This document shows positions 27,111 through 34,624 of a DNA stretch of 52,436 nucleotides, piece after piece (the stretch's first letter is position 1; each line of letters opens with the position of its first letter). The DNA comes from Pirellulales bacterium (GTDB taxonomy: Bacteria; Planctomycetota; Planctomycetia; Pirellulales; DATAWG01), in contig DASZFO010000169.1 of NCBI GenBank assembly GCA_035939775.1, positions 1 to 52,436 on the forward strand, written 5' to 3'. The notes below the pieces were generated by a model. That model did not search any database and was not told the DNA's origin. It saw only the letters and a list, made by a program, of their open reading frames with translations. A program made the translations under genes and the position numbers.

Positions 27111-27902
27111 TTAGCCGCTCCCCTTGGGGAGTGCCGTCGTGACTCGCCAATTACTAATGTCCAATTCAGGAACGATGCGAAAACGATCCATCTGAGCGGC
27201 GGCGCCGATGTCGCGGTCCAGCTTGAGGGCAATCAAGTTGCGGCCTCCTTGCGAATCGCGCAAGGTGCGGGCCAAGGTTTCGATCGAGCCGGAGTCCGGC
27301 TCGTCGCGTCCATACATTGTCTGCCGCCAGGCGTCGCGGGCAATGCGAGCTTGATCGTTCAGTCCGTTTTCGTCAACAGCGCCCATCACGAGCAGGCGGT
27401 CGGCGATGGCGCCGGCGCAAAGCACGTCCTCGCGCGTGATCCGGTCCTGCGTACCCGCGCAAACCAGATGACGCGCTTCGCTTCCGACGAGTTCCTTGCA
27501 AACCGCCGACAGGTTTACGAACGAGCCGACTAGCACGCGCCGTGCGGTATGGCACTGATTCATCGCGCGGGTGCCGTTGGTCGTTGTGAACACAATGGTT
27601 CGGCCGGCGACGGTCTCTGGACTGTATTCATCCGGCGAATTGCCGAGATCGAATCCTCCAATCCGCACGCCGTCGCGCTCGCCGCCCAGCAGCGGCTGCT
27701 CGCCGCGGGCCGTCAAATCATCCGCGATTTCTCGGGCGTTGACGACCTCCAAACACGGGATCACCTGCCGCGCGCCGGCCGCAAGGGCATGGCAAATCGT
27801 CGTCGATGCCCGAAGCACATCGATAATGACGGCCGTGGCCCCGGAAAGTTCGTCCGGAGCGAATAAAGTCGGTAAAAAATGTACGGCCAAGCCTCCTCGC
27901 AT
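27111..27902 (-). CDS. comB: 2-phosphosulfolactate phosphatase (ComB-like)
   Basis: 263 residues, close to the ComB family length. Family blocks are TAVIIDVLRASTTICHALAAGA near residue 22, GFDLGNSPDEYSPETVAGRT, IVFTTTNGTRAMNQC, VLVGSFVNLSAVCK, and LVCAGTQDRITREDVLCAGAI. The enzyme dephosphorylates 2-phosphosulfolactate to sulfolactate in coenzyme M and sulfolactate routes, with Mg. Bacterial homologues are common where coenzyme M is not made, so the real substrate here is unsure. No comA or comC homologue is nearby. It is divergent from the UbiD gene with 93 bases between. Confidence 0.9.
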   Translation of the reverse strand: MRGGLAVHFLPTLFAPDELSGATAVIIDVLRASTTICHALAAGARQVIPCLEVVNAREIADDLTARGEQPLLGGERDGVRIGGFDLGNSPDEYSPETVAGRTIVFTTTNGTRAMNQCHTARRVLVGSFVNLSAVCKELVGSEARHLVCAGTQDRITREDVLCAGAIADRLLVMGAVDENGLNDQARIARDAWRQTMYGRDEPDSGSIETLARTLRDSQGGRNLIALKLDRDIGAAAQMDRFRIVPELDISNWRVTTALPKGSG

Positions 27903-27995
27903 CGCGGCTGTCGGTCCTATGAGTCCGAGATTTCGTTTCCTGATAATAGGCTTTGAGGTTCAACAACGGTAGGCCGCTGCCGTACAATTTGGCCC

Positions 27996-29573
27996 ATGCC
28001 TTATCGCACCCTTGGGGATTTTTTGGACGAATTGGAAACGGCCGGGGAGTTGGCGCGTATCGGCATCGAGGTGGACACGGATTTGGAGATCGCCGAGATC
28101 ACGCGGCGCGTCGCGGAGACCGGCGGGCCTGGTTTGCTATTCCAAAACGTCAAAGGGGTTCGGGCAGCGGTAGCGACGAACTTGCTCGGCACCGAGCGGC
28201 GAATCTGTCGTGCGCTCGGAGTCCAATCACTTGCGGAGACGACAGAACGAGTCCGCGACAGCCTCGGCGGCGAAGCCACCGGCGGTTGGTTTGATCGACT
28301 GAAGCTGGCCCGCGAATCGGCGAGCGATCGCTGGCAGCCGCGGCCGGTGAAGACTGGAGCTTGTCAGCAAGTGGTGCGACTGGCCAGCGACGTCGATTTG
28401 ACGGCGCTGCCGGCGCTGCGCAACTGGCCGGATGAACCGGGCCGATTCATCCACGCCGGGCTGCTATTGTCCTGCGATCCCGATCGCGGAGAGCGGCATG
28501 TCGATCGATGCGATTTGCAAGTGCTCGATAAGACGCGACTGGCGGTGCTGCTTTCGCCGCGGCAGCCGATCGCGCGGCTCTTGGCGCGTGTCCGAAAACC
28601 GCCCAGGGAAAAGGGGCCCGGGGAAAAGGGGCCCGGGGAAAAGGGGACAGTCCCCTTTTGTTCCGAAGACTCCACAAAAGGGGACAGTCCTCGGCGGCTT
28701 TCTGCGCCGATGCCGGTGGCCGTCGTGCTCGGCGGCGATCCAGCATATCGGCTGATGGCCGGCTCGCCGCTCGCCGCGGCGCTCAGCCCGCTGCCGCTGG
28801 GCGGCTTGCTGCGCGGGCAACCGATCGAGCTGGTCAAATGCCGCGGCATCGATCTGGGAGTTCCGGCCGATGCCGATATGGTTTTGGAGGGCTACATCGA
28901 TCCATCGGCCGCTTGGGTTGATGCCGGGCCGGTCGGCGCGGCCGGGGGCTTTTACAGCGTGCTGCAATCGGCGCCGGTCATGAATGTCGCGGCCGTCACC
29001 GAGCGCACCAGCCCGATTTGCCCGGCGATTATCCCCGGTCATTCGTTCGGCGAGCCGCAGGCGCTAGCTCATGCCGCCGAGCGGATATTCTTGCCGCTCG
29101 TGCAAGCCGTCGTGCCGGAGCTGGTGGATTATTCGCTCTCGGATTGGGGCGGCTCGCAGCGATTCCTCGTCCTCGCGATTCGCAAGACATATCCGCACCA
29201 GGCCCGCCGCGTGGCGGCGGCGATTTGGGGCTGGGAACCGCTGATGACCGCGAAGGTGATCGTGATAGTGGACGGGGACATCGAGGTCCACGATGCGCGG
29301 CAAGTCTGGTCGTGCGTCGGAGCGCACGTGCATCCGGGCCGCGACGTGTTCTTTCACTCCGGCCCCGGCCACTTCGCCGACCACGCCGCGCCGATTGCCG
29401 GCCTGGGGCAAGCGATGGCCATCGACGCGACCGCGAAACTGCCCGACGAACATCCGCGCCCTTGGCCCGCCGCACTGGCGACTCCCGATGCCATCCACGA
29501 TCTGATCCGCACCCGCTGGCGCCAATACGGCCTCCCACCGCTGCCGTCGCCGCGATCGGAGAACGCTGGATGA
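27996..29573 (+). CDS. UbiD-family decarboxylase with repeat-derived insertion
   Basis: 525 residues. UbiD features: RTLGDFLDELETAGELARIG at the N-terminus, GLLFQNVKG, PVAVVLGGDPAYRLMAGSPL, VDAGPVGAAGGFYSVLQSAPVMN, TSPICPAIIPGHSFGEPQAL, and LSDWGGSQRFLVLAIRK. UbiD enzymes are prenylated-FMN-dependent (de)carboxylases; in planctomycetes they are often linked to menaquinone synthesis. No UbiX flavin prenyltransferase is in the window. Between ARLLARVR and MPVAVVLGG, about residues 200-235, the frame carries KPPREKGPGEKGPGEKG followed by TVPF and KGDSPRR. That segment is a translated palindromic repeat (28588-28707) with a tandem GEKGP. Homologues normally have a short link here. The frame is intact, so the protein may still fold with the insert as a surface loop. 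Confidence 0.93.
   Translation: MPYRTLGDFLDELETAGELARIGIEVDTDLEIAEITRRVAETGGPGLLFQNVKGVRAAVATNLLGTERRICRALGVQSLAETTERVRDSLGGEATGGWFDRLKLARESASDRWQPRPVKTGACQQVVRLASDVDLTALPALRNWPDEPGRFIHAGLLLSCDPDRGERHVDRCDLQVLDKTRLAVLLSPRQPIARLLARVRKPPREKGPGEKGPGEKGTVPFCSEDSTKGDSPRRLSAPMPVAVVLGGDPAYRLMAGSPLAAALSPLPLGGLLRGQPIELVKCRGIDLGVPADADMVLEGYIDPSAAWVDAGPVGAAGGFYSVLQSAPVMNVAAVTERTSPICPAIIPGHSFGEPQALAHAAERIFLPLVQAVVPELVDYSLSDWGGSQRFLVLAIRKTYPHQARRVAAAIWGWEPLMTAKVIVIVDGDIEVHDARQVWSCVGAHVHPGRDVFFHSGPGHFADHAAPIAGLGQAMAIDATAKLPDEHPRPWPAALATPDAIHDLIRTRWRQYGLPPLPSPRSENAG
28588..28707. repeat. GGGGACWGTCCCC palindromic element, copy F, inside UbiD gene
   Basis: TGTCCGAAAACCGCC opens the element and GGCGGCTTTCTGCG closes it. 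The internal GGGGACAGTCCCC occurs once intact and once as GGGGACAGTCCTC. The left half is expanded by a GGGGCCCGGGGAAAA unit in tandem. The length keeps the reading frame. Confidence 0.9.
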
Positions 29574-29659
29574 ATCCCTTGCTCCTGCAGGCCGCGGTCG
29601 GGGATAATGCTGGAATGTAACGTCGGAAACGTCGCCCGGCGGCAGTGCTTCCTATAACT

Positions 29660-29785
29660 TATGGAGCTTCAAAGCCGTCTTGATACTTTGGGTGCCATGC
29701 CCACGGCTCTGCGTGGGCATGGACTGTATTGGCGCATGGCCACTCAGAGCAGTGGCCATGGCACCCGTCAAATCAGGTTGGAAGC
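29660..29785. repeat. GTGCCATGCCCACG repeat family, copy 2
   Basis: TATGGAGCTTCAAAGCCGTC opens the block; GGGTGCCATGCCCACG (from 29690) and CGTGGGCATG form one hairpin, and GGCCACTC...AGTGGCCATGGCACCC (ending 29766) forms a second. GTCAAATCAGGTTGGAAGCT follows. The same outer ends occur at 10302. Confidence 0.78.
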
Positions 29786-29828
29786 TCGACTCGGTCATAG
29801 CCCGTATCACAATCCAAAGGAGTCTGTC

Positions 29829-30350
29829 ATGTCTCACTATCGCGGTCTGCCGCTTTCGCTGCTCTCGACTGCGATTCTGGTTAGCGTGATCATTGTTGGC
29901 GGATCATTGGTCCGCGGCGGAGGGGATGAACCGAAGCCAAATCCTTCAATCACGAAAACCGCCGAGTTTCCTTGGATCGAATCGCCGCGCGTTGGCGAGG
30001 AATCAAGGACCGCCGATCCGGTCGCGCTGTTGGTGCGCCGCGTTGAGGCCTTAGAAAATCGTGTTGCGACACTGGAACGAGCGCGGCAATCGCCGATCGC
30101 GCCTTCGTCGATCGGACAACCTGCGACTCCAGAAAACTGGCGATCGTTCGAATTCAACGGCCGGACGATCTACGTCGTGCCAACGTCAGTCCAGCTTCCA
30201 GACGCGCTGCTGGAGCCAATCGTGCTGCCGAGCAATAGTCAATTCCGCATTCCCGACCAGACGCTTCCCGCGACAGATTCCTGGCCGAGCGGCAGTCGGC
30301 TCGATCAGACTCTCCTCAAATACGAGCCGCTTCCGCCAAGCCGCAAGTGA
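29829..30350 (+). CDS. Membrane-anchored hypothetical protein
   Basis: 173 residues from the ATG at 29829, with AAAGGAG 6 bases upstream; the open frame before it is repeat. A single N-terminal membrane segment (LSLLSTAILVSVIIVGGSLV) is followed by an acidic/Pro-rich stretch, a short coiled coil (VALLVRRVEALENRVATLER, about 70-90) and a Pro/Ser-rich tail. There is no known domain and no Cys. It could be a periplasmic or cell-surface coiled-coil protein. Function unknown. Confidence 0.72.
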   Translation: MSHYRGLPLSLLSTAILVSVIIVGGSLVRGGGDEPKPNPSITKTAEFPWIESPRVGEESRTADPVALLVRRVEALENRVATLERARQSPIAPSSIGQPATPENWRSFEFNGRTIYVVPTSVQLPDALLEPIVLPSNSQFRIPDQTLPATDSWPSGSRLDQTLLKYEPLPPSRK

Positions 30351-30458
30351 TTCGAGTTCGCATCAAGCGTCGCGTACGCAGGATCGGTCGCGATATACAC
30401 GATCGAAACCGCGAGGAAGCCGGCGCATTGCTCGTGCGGCGACGGTTATAATGCGGGC

Positions 30459-31145
30459 ATGGACGAGCAGAGAGAATTAGCCCCGCCTTGGGTCGAGTTT
30501 CCGTATATCCCATGGTTGTCTAACGGCTGGGCGATGGGACCAGCGGGATTTTATTGGTGGCGATGGGAAGCGTGGTTTCGCGCTCTCAGCGAATCAGCGC
30601 GAAACGACTACAAGTCAAAATACCCGGAGCCGAAAGGCTGGCCCGGTTTCTACGGATTGAAGGAACCCGGCGAACGGCCCGACATCGTGGAGATTGTAAA
30701 GGAGTACGGCGAGATCGAAGTGATAAACGCGGAGGAGTATTTCGAGACCGCGAGCAACGCGGATTACGTGCTATTCTGTGATGACGAAGCCGCCTTGCGT
30801 GGCCCATTAGGACGATTGGTGATTTTGTTGCTACGCGAGGCAGTGGCGCGACAATTCAAGGAGATTGAAATCGACATCTGCGGCAATGTCTGCCCAATTC
30901 ACCTTGTGCGCGGGGATGAAAGATTCAAGATGGACCCTCTTCCGAAGAGGCTTTATCGCCGGTTCTCACGTCAAGTCGCTCGGATGTGTGGAAACGAGGA
31001 CTGCCAAGGCCAGGGCACCTTCTCGGCGTCACTCGATACGGACGCACCAAACGCGGAGCCCTACGGCGAAGTTAAGGTCTCGGTCGTGTTCGGGGAATCA
31101 AGTCTGCGATTGACGATCATCGAGCGTCAAGGTGCCGCGCCTTAG
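30459..31145 (+). CDS. Hypothetical protein with distant GspE/PilB N-domain resemblance
   Basis: 228 residues, no signal peptide. The first 65 residues (PPWVEFPYIPWLSNGWAMG, then WWRWEAWFRALSES, and YPEPKGWPGFY) match a small module I recall in many uncharacterised bacterial proteins. The rest (LLREAVARQFKEIEIDICGN, then FKMDPLPKRLYRRFSRQVAR) resembles the non-catalytic N2 domain of type II/IV secretion ATPases, where EA...ASDIHIEP and ...PPPKRL... occur. No Walker motifs follow, so it is not an ATPase. The resemblance is by eye and uncertain. It stands alone between repeats; function unknown. Confidence 0.72.
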   Translation: MDEQRELAPPWVEFPYIPWLSNGWAMGPAGFYWWRWEAWFRALSESARNDYKSKYPEPKGWPGFYGLKEPGERPDIVEIVKEYGEIEVINAEEYFETASNADYVLFCDDEAALRGPLGRLVILLLREAVARQFKEIEIDICGNVCPIHLVRGDERFKMDPLPKRLYRRFSRQVARMCGNEDCQGQGTFSASLDTDAPNAEPYGEVKVSVVFGESSLRLTIIERQGAAP

Positions 31146-31149
31146 AATC

Positions 31150-31300
31150 GCGTGATGTGTGAGCATCATGTTTATTTGTAGCCGCGGAGTCCTGCGCCAT
31201 ATCACAAACCGCAGCGCAAGGCATCGGCCTGAAAGGCCGGCGGAGCCAAGCCCAGGGTGGAGTCCGCCGACGGCGGACGGAACCCTGGGTTTCAACGCAA
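31150..31300 (-). repeat. Long dispersed repeat, copy 2
   Basis: The reverse complement matches 121-265: ACCCTGGGCTTGGCTCCGC, the GGCC palindrome, GATGCC, a GCGCAGGACTC-like segment, then GATGCTCACACAT. A GTCCGCCGACGGCGGAC hairpin (31252-31268) heads it. Confidence 0.7.
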
Positions 31301-31437
31301 TTTGAAGCACAACCCCTGAAGGGGCGATGGAGAATTGGGCGCCGCGACAACGTCGGAATACGCGCGCTTAGGGGGAAAGACATTTCTACAATCAAGGCTA
31401 TGTCGCCCTGTCAGGGCTTCGCTGCTCTCATTACATC

Positions 31438-31510
31438 GTAGCCCAGGGTTCCGTCCGCGGCGGACTTCACCCTGGGCTGGGCTCCCCTCGGCCCTTTAGG
31501 CCGGCGCGGG
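31438..31510 (+). repeat. Long dispersed repeat, partial copy 3
   Basis: TAGCCCAGGGTTCCGTCCGC, GGCGGACTTCACCCTGGGCT, then GGGCTCCCCTCGGCCCTTTAGGCCGGCG: the hairpin head and GGCC palindrome of copies 1 and 2, without the tail. With copy 2 it fills most of the gene-free stretch 31146-31725; the rest shows nothing. Confidence 0.65.
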
Positions 31511-31725
31511 TGGCACTTCAACCGGGGCAGTGCTTCGCTATGCCGCGGCCATCCCTCGTCCACTTTGAATAGCGGAAAGACCCTGACTTGCCGTCGAAAT
31601 GGCGTGGAGGAATGTCGAGCGGCAGGTTATGTTATAAGGCAATCTGCCGTCGCGAAACGTGAGGACGAGTACGAGCGGCAACGGAGTTAATGGGTTGGAG
31701 TTCTCAAGATAGAGGAGTATCGGCG

Positions 31726-33591
31726 ATGCGGCGAGATGACGGAATCGGGATTTGGTCGAGCGCGGCGCGACGGTGGTCGAATGTTTGCGGCGCGGCGATG
31801 CTGGTTTGGGTCGCGGTCGTTTGCGGGATCCGCGCGGAGGAAGCGGCGAAGGGACCAGCGGCGGGTCGCGATATTGCGCCTGCAATCGGGCAAACGGCCG
31901 CAAGTGACCGCGCAGCCGCGCGGAATCTTGATCGCCATGTGCCGAACTTTGTCGTGAAGGACTCCGCGGGCGAGACGCGGGCGCTGGCGGAATATGGCGA
32001 CAAGCGGGCAGTCGTGCTTGTGTTTGTCTCGACCGAGTGCCCGATCGCCAATGAGTATCTGCCGATCGTCGATCAACTTGCCAAGAAGTATGCCGATCAG
32101 TCGGTGCAGTTCTTGGCCATCTATTCCAGCCCGAGCGACGATGCGGCGAAGATCGCGGCGCACGTGAAGCAGTTCGAGATCAAGATTCCCGCGCTTTACG
32201 ATCAGGACCAGCAGATTCTGCGAGCGGCCGGTGCGGAGCGCACGGCCGAGGCTCTGGTGCTCGACGCGCGGCGCGTCGTGCGGTATCGCGGCCGAATCGA
32301 CGATCGCTTTGGCTATAACTACCATCGCGACTCGGCCACGCAGAACGATCTGGAAGCCGCGCTCGACGAGTTGCTCGCTCACAGAGAGATTTCCACCGCG
32401 ACGACGCCCGTGCAAGGCTGCTTGATCAGCCTCCGCAAGCCGGACCATCCGCCGACCGATGTAACTTATTCCAATCAGGTCGTGCGCATCTTGCAAGATA
32501 AGTGCCAGAGTTGCCACCGGCCGGGGACCGTAGCGCCGTTCTCATTGCTCGAGCCGGACGACGCGGTGCATTGGGCCGACATGATCAAGCAGGTGGTGCA
32601 GGAGCGCAGGATGCCGCCGTGGCACGCCGATTCGCGCTACGGCAAGTTCGAGAACGACCGCCGCCTTTCGCAAGATCAGATCGACACGCTCGTGTCTTGG
32701 ATCGACGCCGGAACTCCGCTGGGGGACAAGAGCCGGATGCCGCCACCGCGCACGTTTGCCGAAGGCTGGACGATCGGCGAGCCGGATGTGGTGTTCGAGC
32801 TGCCGGAGGAGGTGACGGTGGCGTCGACGGGGACCGTGCCGTATCAGTTCTTCGAGACGCCGACGAATTTCAAGGAAGATGTCTGGATTCAAGCGGCCGA
32901 GGCCCGCCCCGGCAATCGCAAGGCCGTGCATCACATCATCGCCTTCTATCGCGATCCGAAGTTGCCGGAGAAGCAACGGGTTCAGGACCAATGGATCGCC
33001 GGCACCGCGCCGGGCGACATGGCGCTGGTGCTGCCGCCGGGAGTCGGGCGGAGAATTCCCGCCGGTGCGACGATCGTCTGGCAGATGCACTATACGCCGA
33101 CCGGCAAGGAGGAAAAAGACCGCTCGCAATTGGGGCTGATCTTCTACAAGGGAAAGGATCCGCCGGAGCATAACGTCGAATCGCACGGGATCGGCAACCA
33201 TCGCTTTCTGATCCGGGCCGGCGAGCCGAATTACAAAGTGGAAAGCGATTTCACGCTGCCGCGCGACGCCACCGTCCTCTCCTTCATGCCGCACATGCAC
33301 CTCCGCGGCAAGGATTTTCTTTATCGGGCGACCTATCCCGACGGCCGCAGCGAGACGCTGCTCTCCGTGCCGCGGTACGACTTCGCCTGGCAGAGCACGT
33401 ATCGCTGCGCCGAGCCGCTGCAGCTTCCGAAGGGGACGCGGCTGCATTGCACGGCCCATTACGACAACTCGGCCGACAACCCGGCCAATCCCGATCCGAC
33501 TAAGTCGATCCGCTGGGGCGACCAGACCTGGGATGAAATGATGATCGGCTACGTCGACTTTTATTGGAACGACGCCGCGGCAAAGAAGTAA
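31726..33591 (+). CDS. Redoxin - cytochrome c - copper type II monooxygenase fusion
   Basis: 621 residues from the ATG at 31726 (AGAGGAG site upstream). A signal peptide ends near IRAEE. Residues 45-215 are a thioredoxin-fold AhpC/TSA-like domain with a single Cys in FVSTECPIANEYLP. CQSCH at 260-264 binds haem c. The C-terminal half is a peptidylglycine/dopamine monooxygenase-like fold. Its ligand motifs are visible: HH at 402-403 (KAVHHIIAFY), H455 (WQMHYTPTG), HMH at 523-525 (MPHMHLRGKDF), H574 and H578 (HCTAHYD), and WDEMMIGY with the Met ligand. The architecture is common in planctomycetes and related phyla. The likely role is periplasmic O2-dependent oxidation fed by the cytochrome; substrate unknown. 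The DUF1028 gene follows after 30 bases. Confidence 0.9.
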   Translation: MRRDDGIGIWSSAARRWSNVCGAAMLVWVAVVCGIRAEEAAKGPAAGRDIAPAIGQTAASDRAAARNLDRHVPNFVVKDSAGETRALAEYGDKRAVVLVFVSTECPIANEYLPIVDQLAKKYADQSVQFLAIYSSPSDDAAKIAAHVKQFEIKIPALYDQDQQILRAAGAERTAEALVLDARRVVRYRGRIDDRFGYNYHRDSATQNDLEAALDELLAHREISTATTPVQGCLISLRKPDHPPTDVTYSNQVVRILQDKCQSCHRPGTVAPFSLLEPDDAVHWADMIKQVVQERRMPPWHADSRYGKFENDRRLSQDQIDTLVSWIDAGTPLGDKSRMPPPRTFAEGWTIGEPDVVFELPEEVTVASTGTVPYQFFETPTNFKEDVWIQAAEARPGNRKAVHHIIAFYRDPKLPEKQRVQDQWIAGTAPGDMALVLPPGVGRRIPAGATIVWQMHYTPTGKEEKDRSQLGLIFYKGKDPPEHNVESHGIGNHRFLIRAGEPNYKVESDFTLPRDATVLSFMPHMHLRGKDFLYRATYPDGRSETLLSVPRYDFAWQSTYRCAEPLQLPKGTRLHCTAHYDNSADNPANPDPTKSIRWGDQTWDEMMIGYVDFYWNDAAAKK

Positions 33592-33621
33592 CGCGGGCTG
33601 CTCTCGAACCGGAGGCGTTTC

Positions 33622-34440
33622 ATGTTTCATTTCGCCGTTGTCTTGCGAATCGTCGCGGTCGCATTCTGCTTGACGTTGCTCGTCGCGTGGTCGCTTAGGG
33701 CCGCCGACCCCGCGGCCGCGGGAAGCAAATCCACGCCGGCCACTCGTGCCGCCAAAACGGCCCCGTCCGATTGGCACACCATCGCGACCTTTTCGATCCT
33801 TGGCTATGATCCGGAGACGGGAGAGATCGGCGCCGCGGTCCAATCGCGCGTATTCAACGTTGGCAACGGCGTGCTCTGGGCGGAAGCCGACGTCGGCGCC
33901 GTGTCGACTCAAGCCGCGGGAAATGTCGCCTACGGTCCTCAAGCCTTGGAATTGTTGAAAAAGCGGGTCGAACCGGCCGACGTGATCAAGCAGGTTCGCG
34001 ACGCCGATCCCGATCCGCTGCCAAAGGATTGGAGCAAGGAAGCCCGGCAGCTTGCCGTGATGAACGCTAAGGGGGAAACGGCCGTCTACACCGGCCCCAA
34101 ATGCAACGCCTGGGCCGGTAGCAAACAGGGCAAGAACTGCACTGCGCAAGGCAACATCCTCGCCGGCGAAGAAGTTGTCGGCAAGATGGTCGAGGCGTTC
34201 GAGAGCACCGAGGGTCACCTCTCGATGCGCCTGGTGGCCGCACTCGAAGCCGGCCAAGCCGCCGGGGGCGACACGCGCGGCATGCAATCGGCCGCGCTTC
34301 TGGTCGTCAAGAAAAACGGCGGCCCCTGGCTAAATAACGATTCGGTCCTCCGTCTGCAAGTCGACGACAATTCCGAGCCAATCAAAGAACTGCGGCGGCT
34401 CGTCGAAAAGGCCCACCCCCGCCGGCGAACGAAGGGGTAG
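33622..34440 (+). CDS. DUF1028 family secreted protein
   Basis: 272 residues. A signal peptide (VLRIVAVAFCLTLLVAWSLRA) and a low-complexity linker precede a DUF1028 domain with the characteristic TFSILGYDPETGEIGAAVQS, WAEADVGAVSTQAAGN, ALELLKKRVEPADVIKQVRD, QLAVMNAKGETAVYTGPKC and AQGNILAGEEVVGKMVEAFE. The fold is predicted to be NTN-hydrolase-like; activity is unproven. It probably shares a transcript with the fusion protein upstream, since the gap is 30 bases. Confidence 0.9.
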   Translation: MFHFAVVLRIVAVAFCLTLLVAWSLRAADPAAAGSKSTPATRAAKTAPSDWHTIATFSILGYDPETGEIGAAVQSRVFNVGNGVLWAEADVGAVSTQAAGNVAYGPQALELLKKRVEPADVIKQVRDADPDPLPKDWSKEARQLAVMNAKGETAVYTGPKCNAWAGSKQGKNCTAQGNILAGEEVVGKMVEAFESTEGHLSMRLVAALEAGQAAGGDTRGMQSAALLVVKKNGGPWLNNDSVLRLQVDDNSEPIKELRRLVEKAHPRRRTKG

Positions 34441-34462
34441 CCGTTCACTTCGCGGCTTTTTT
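34439..34462 (+). terminator. Candidate Rho-independent terminator after the DUF1028 gene
   Basis: AGCCG (34439-34443) pairs with CGGCT (34453-34457) and is followed by TTTTT. The stem is only 5 bp, so this is tentative, but its position at the stop codon is right. Confidence 0.4.
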
Positions 34463-34624
34463 GTCGGCGCTGCCGGCTGGTCGGGAACTTTTCGGAAGTT
34501 ACCCGCGTCGAATCAATGTCTCTCGCGTCGCGATGCGCGCCGCGCATGGTAGCCTTTCTTGGGCCAATCGGGCGTTTTGGCAGTTCACCGGGCAAGGTCT
34601 TTCTTTCCAACGAATGGTTGTGCT

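Noticed and set aside
8039-28707. Palindromic elements as Rho-independent terminators
   Set aside because: No T-tracts follow, copies lie upstream of or inside genes, and the arms are shared between unrelated sites.
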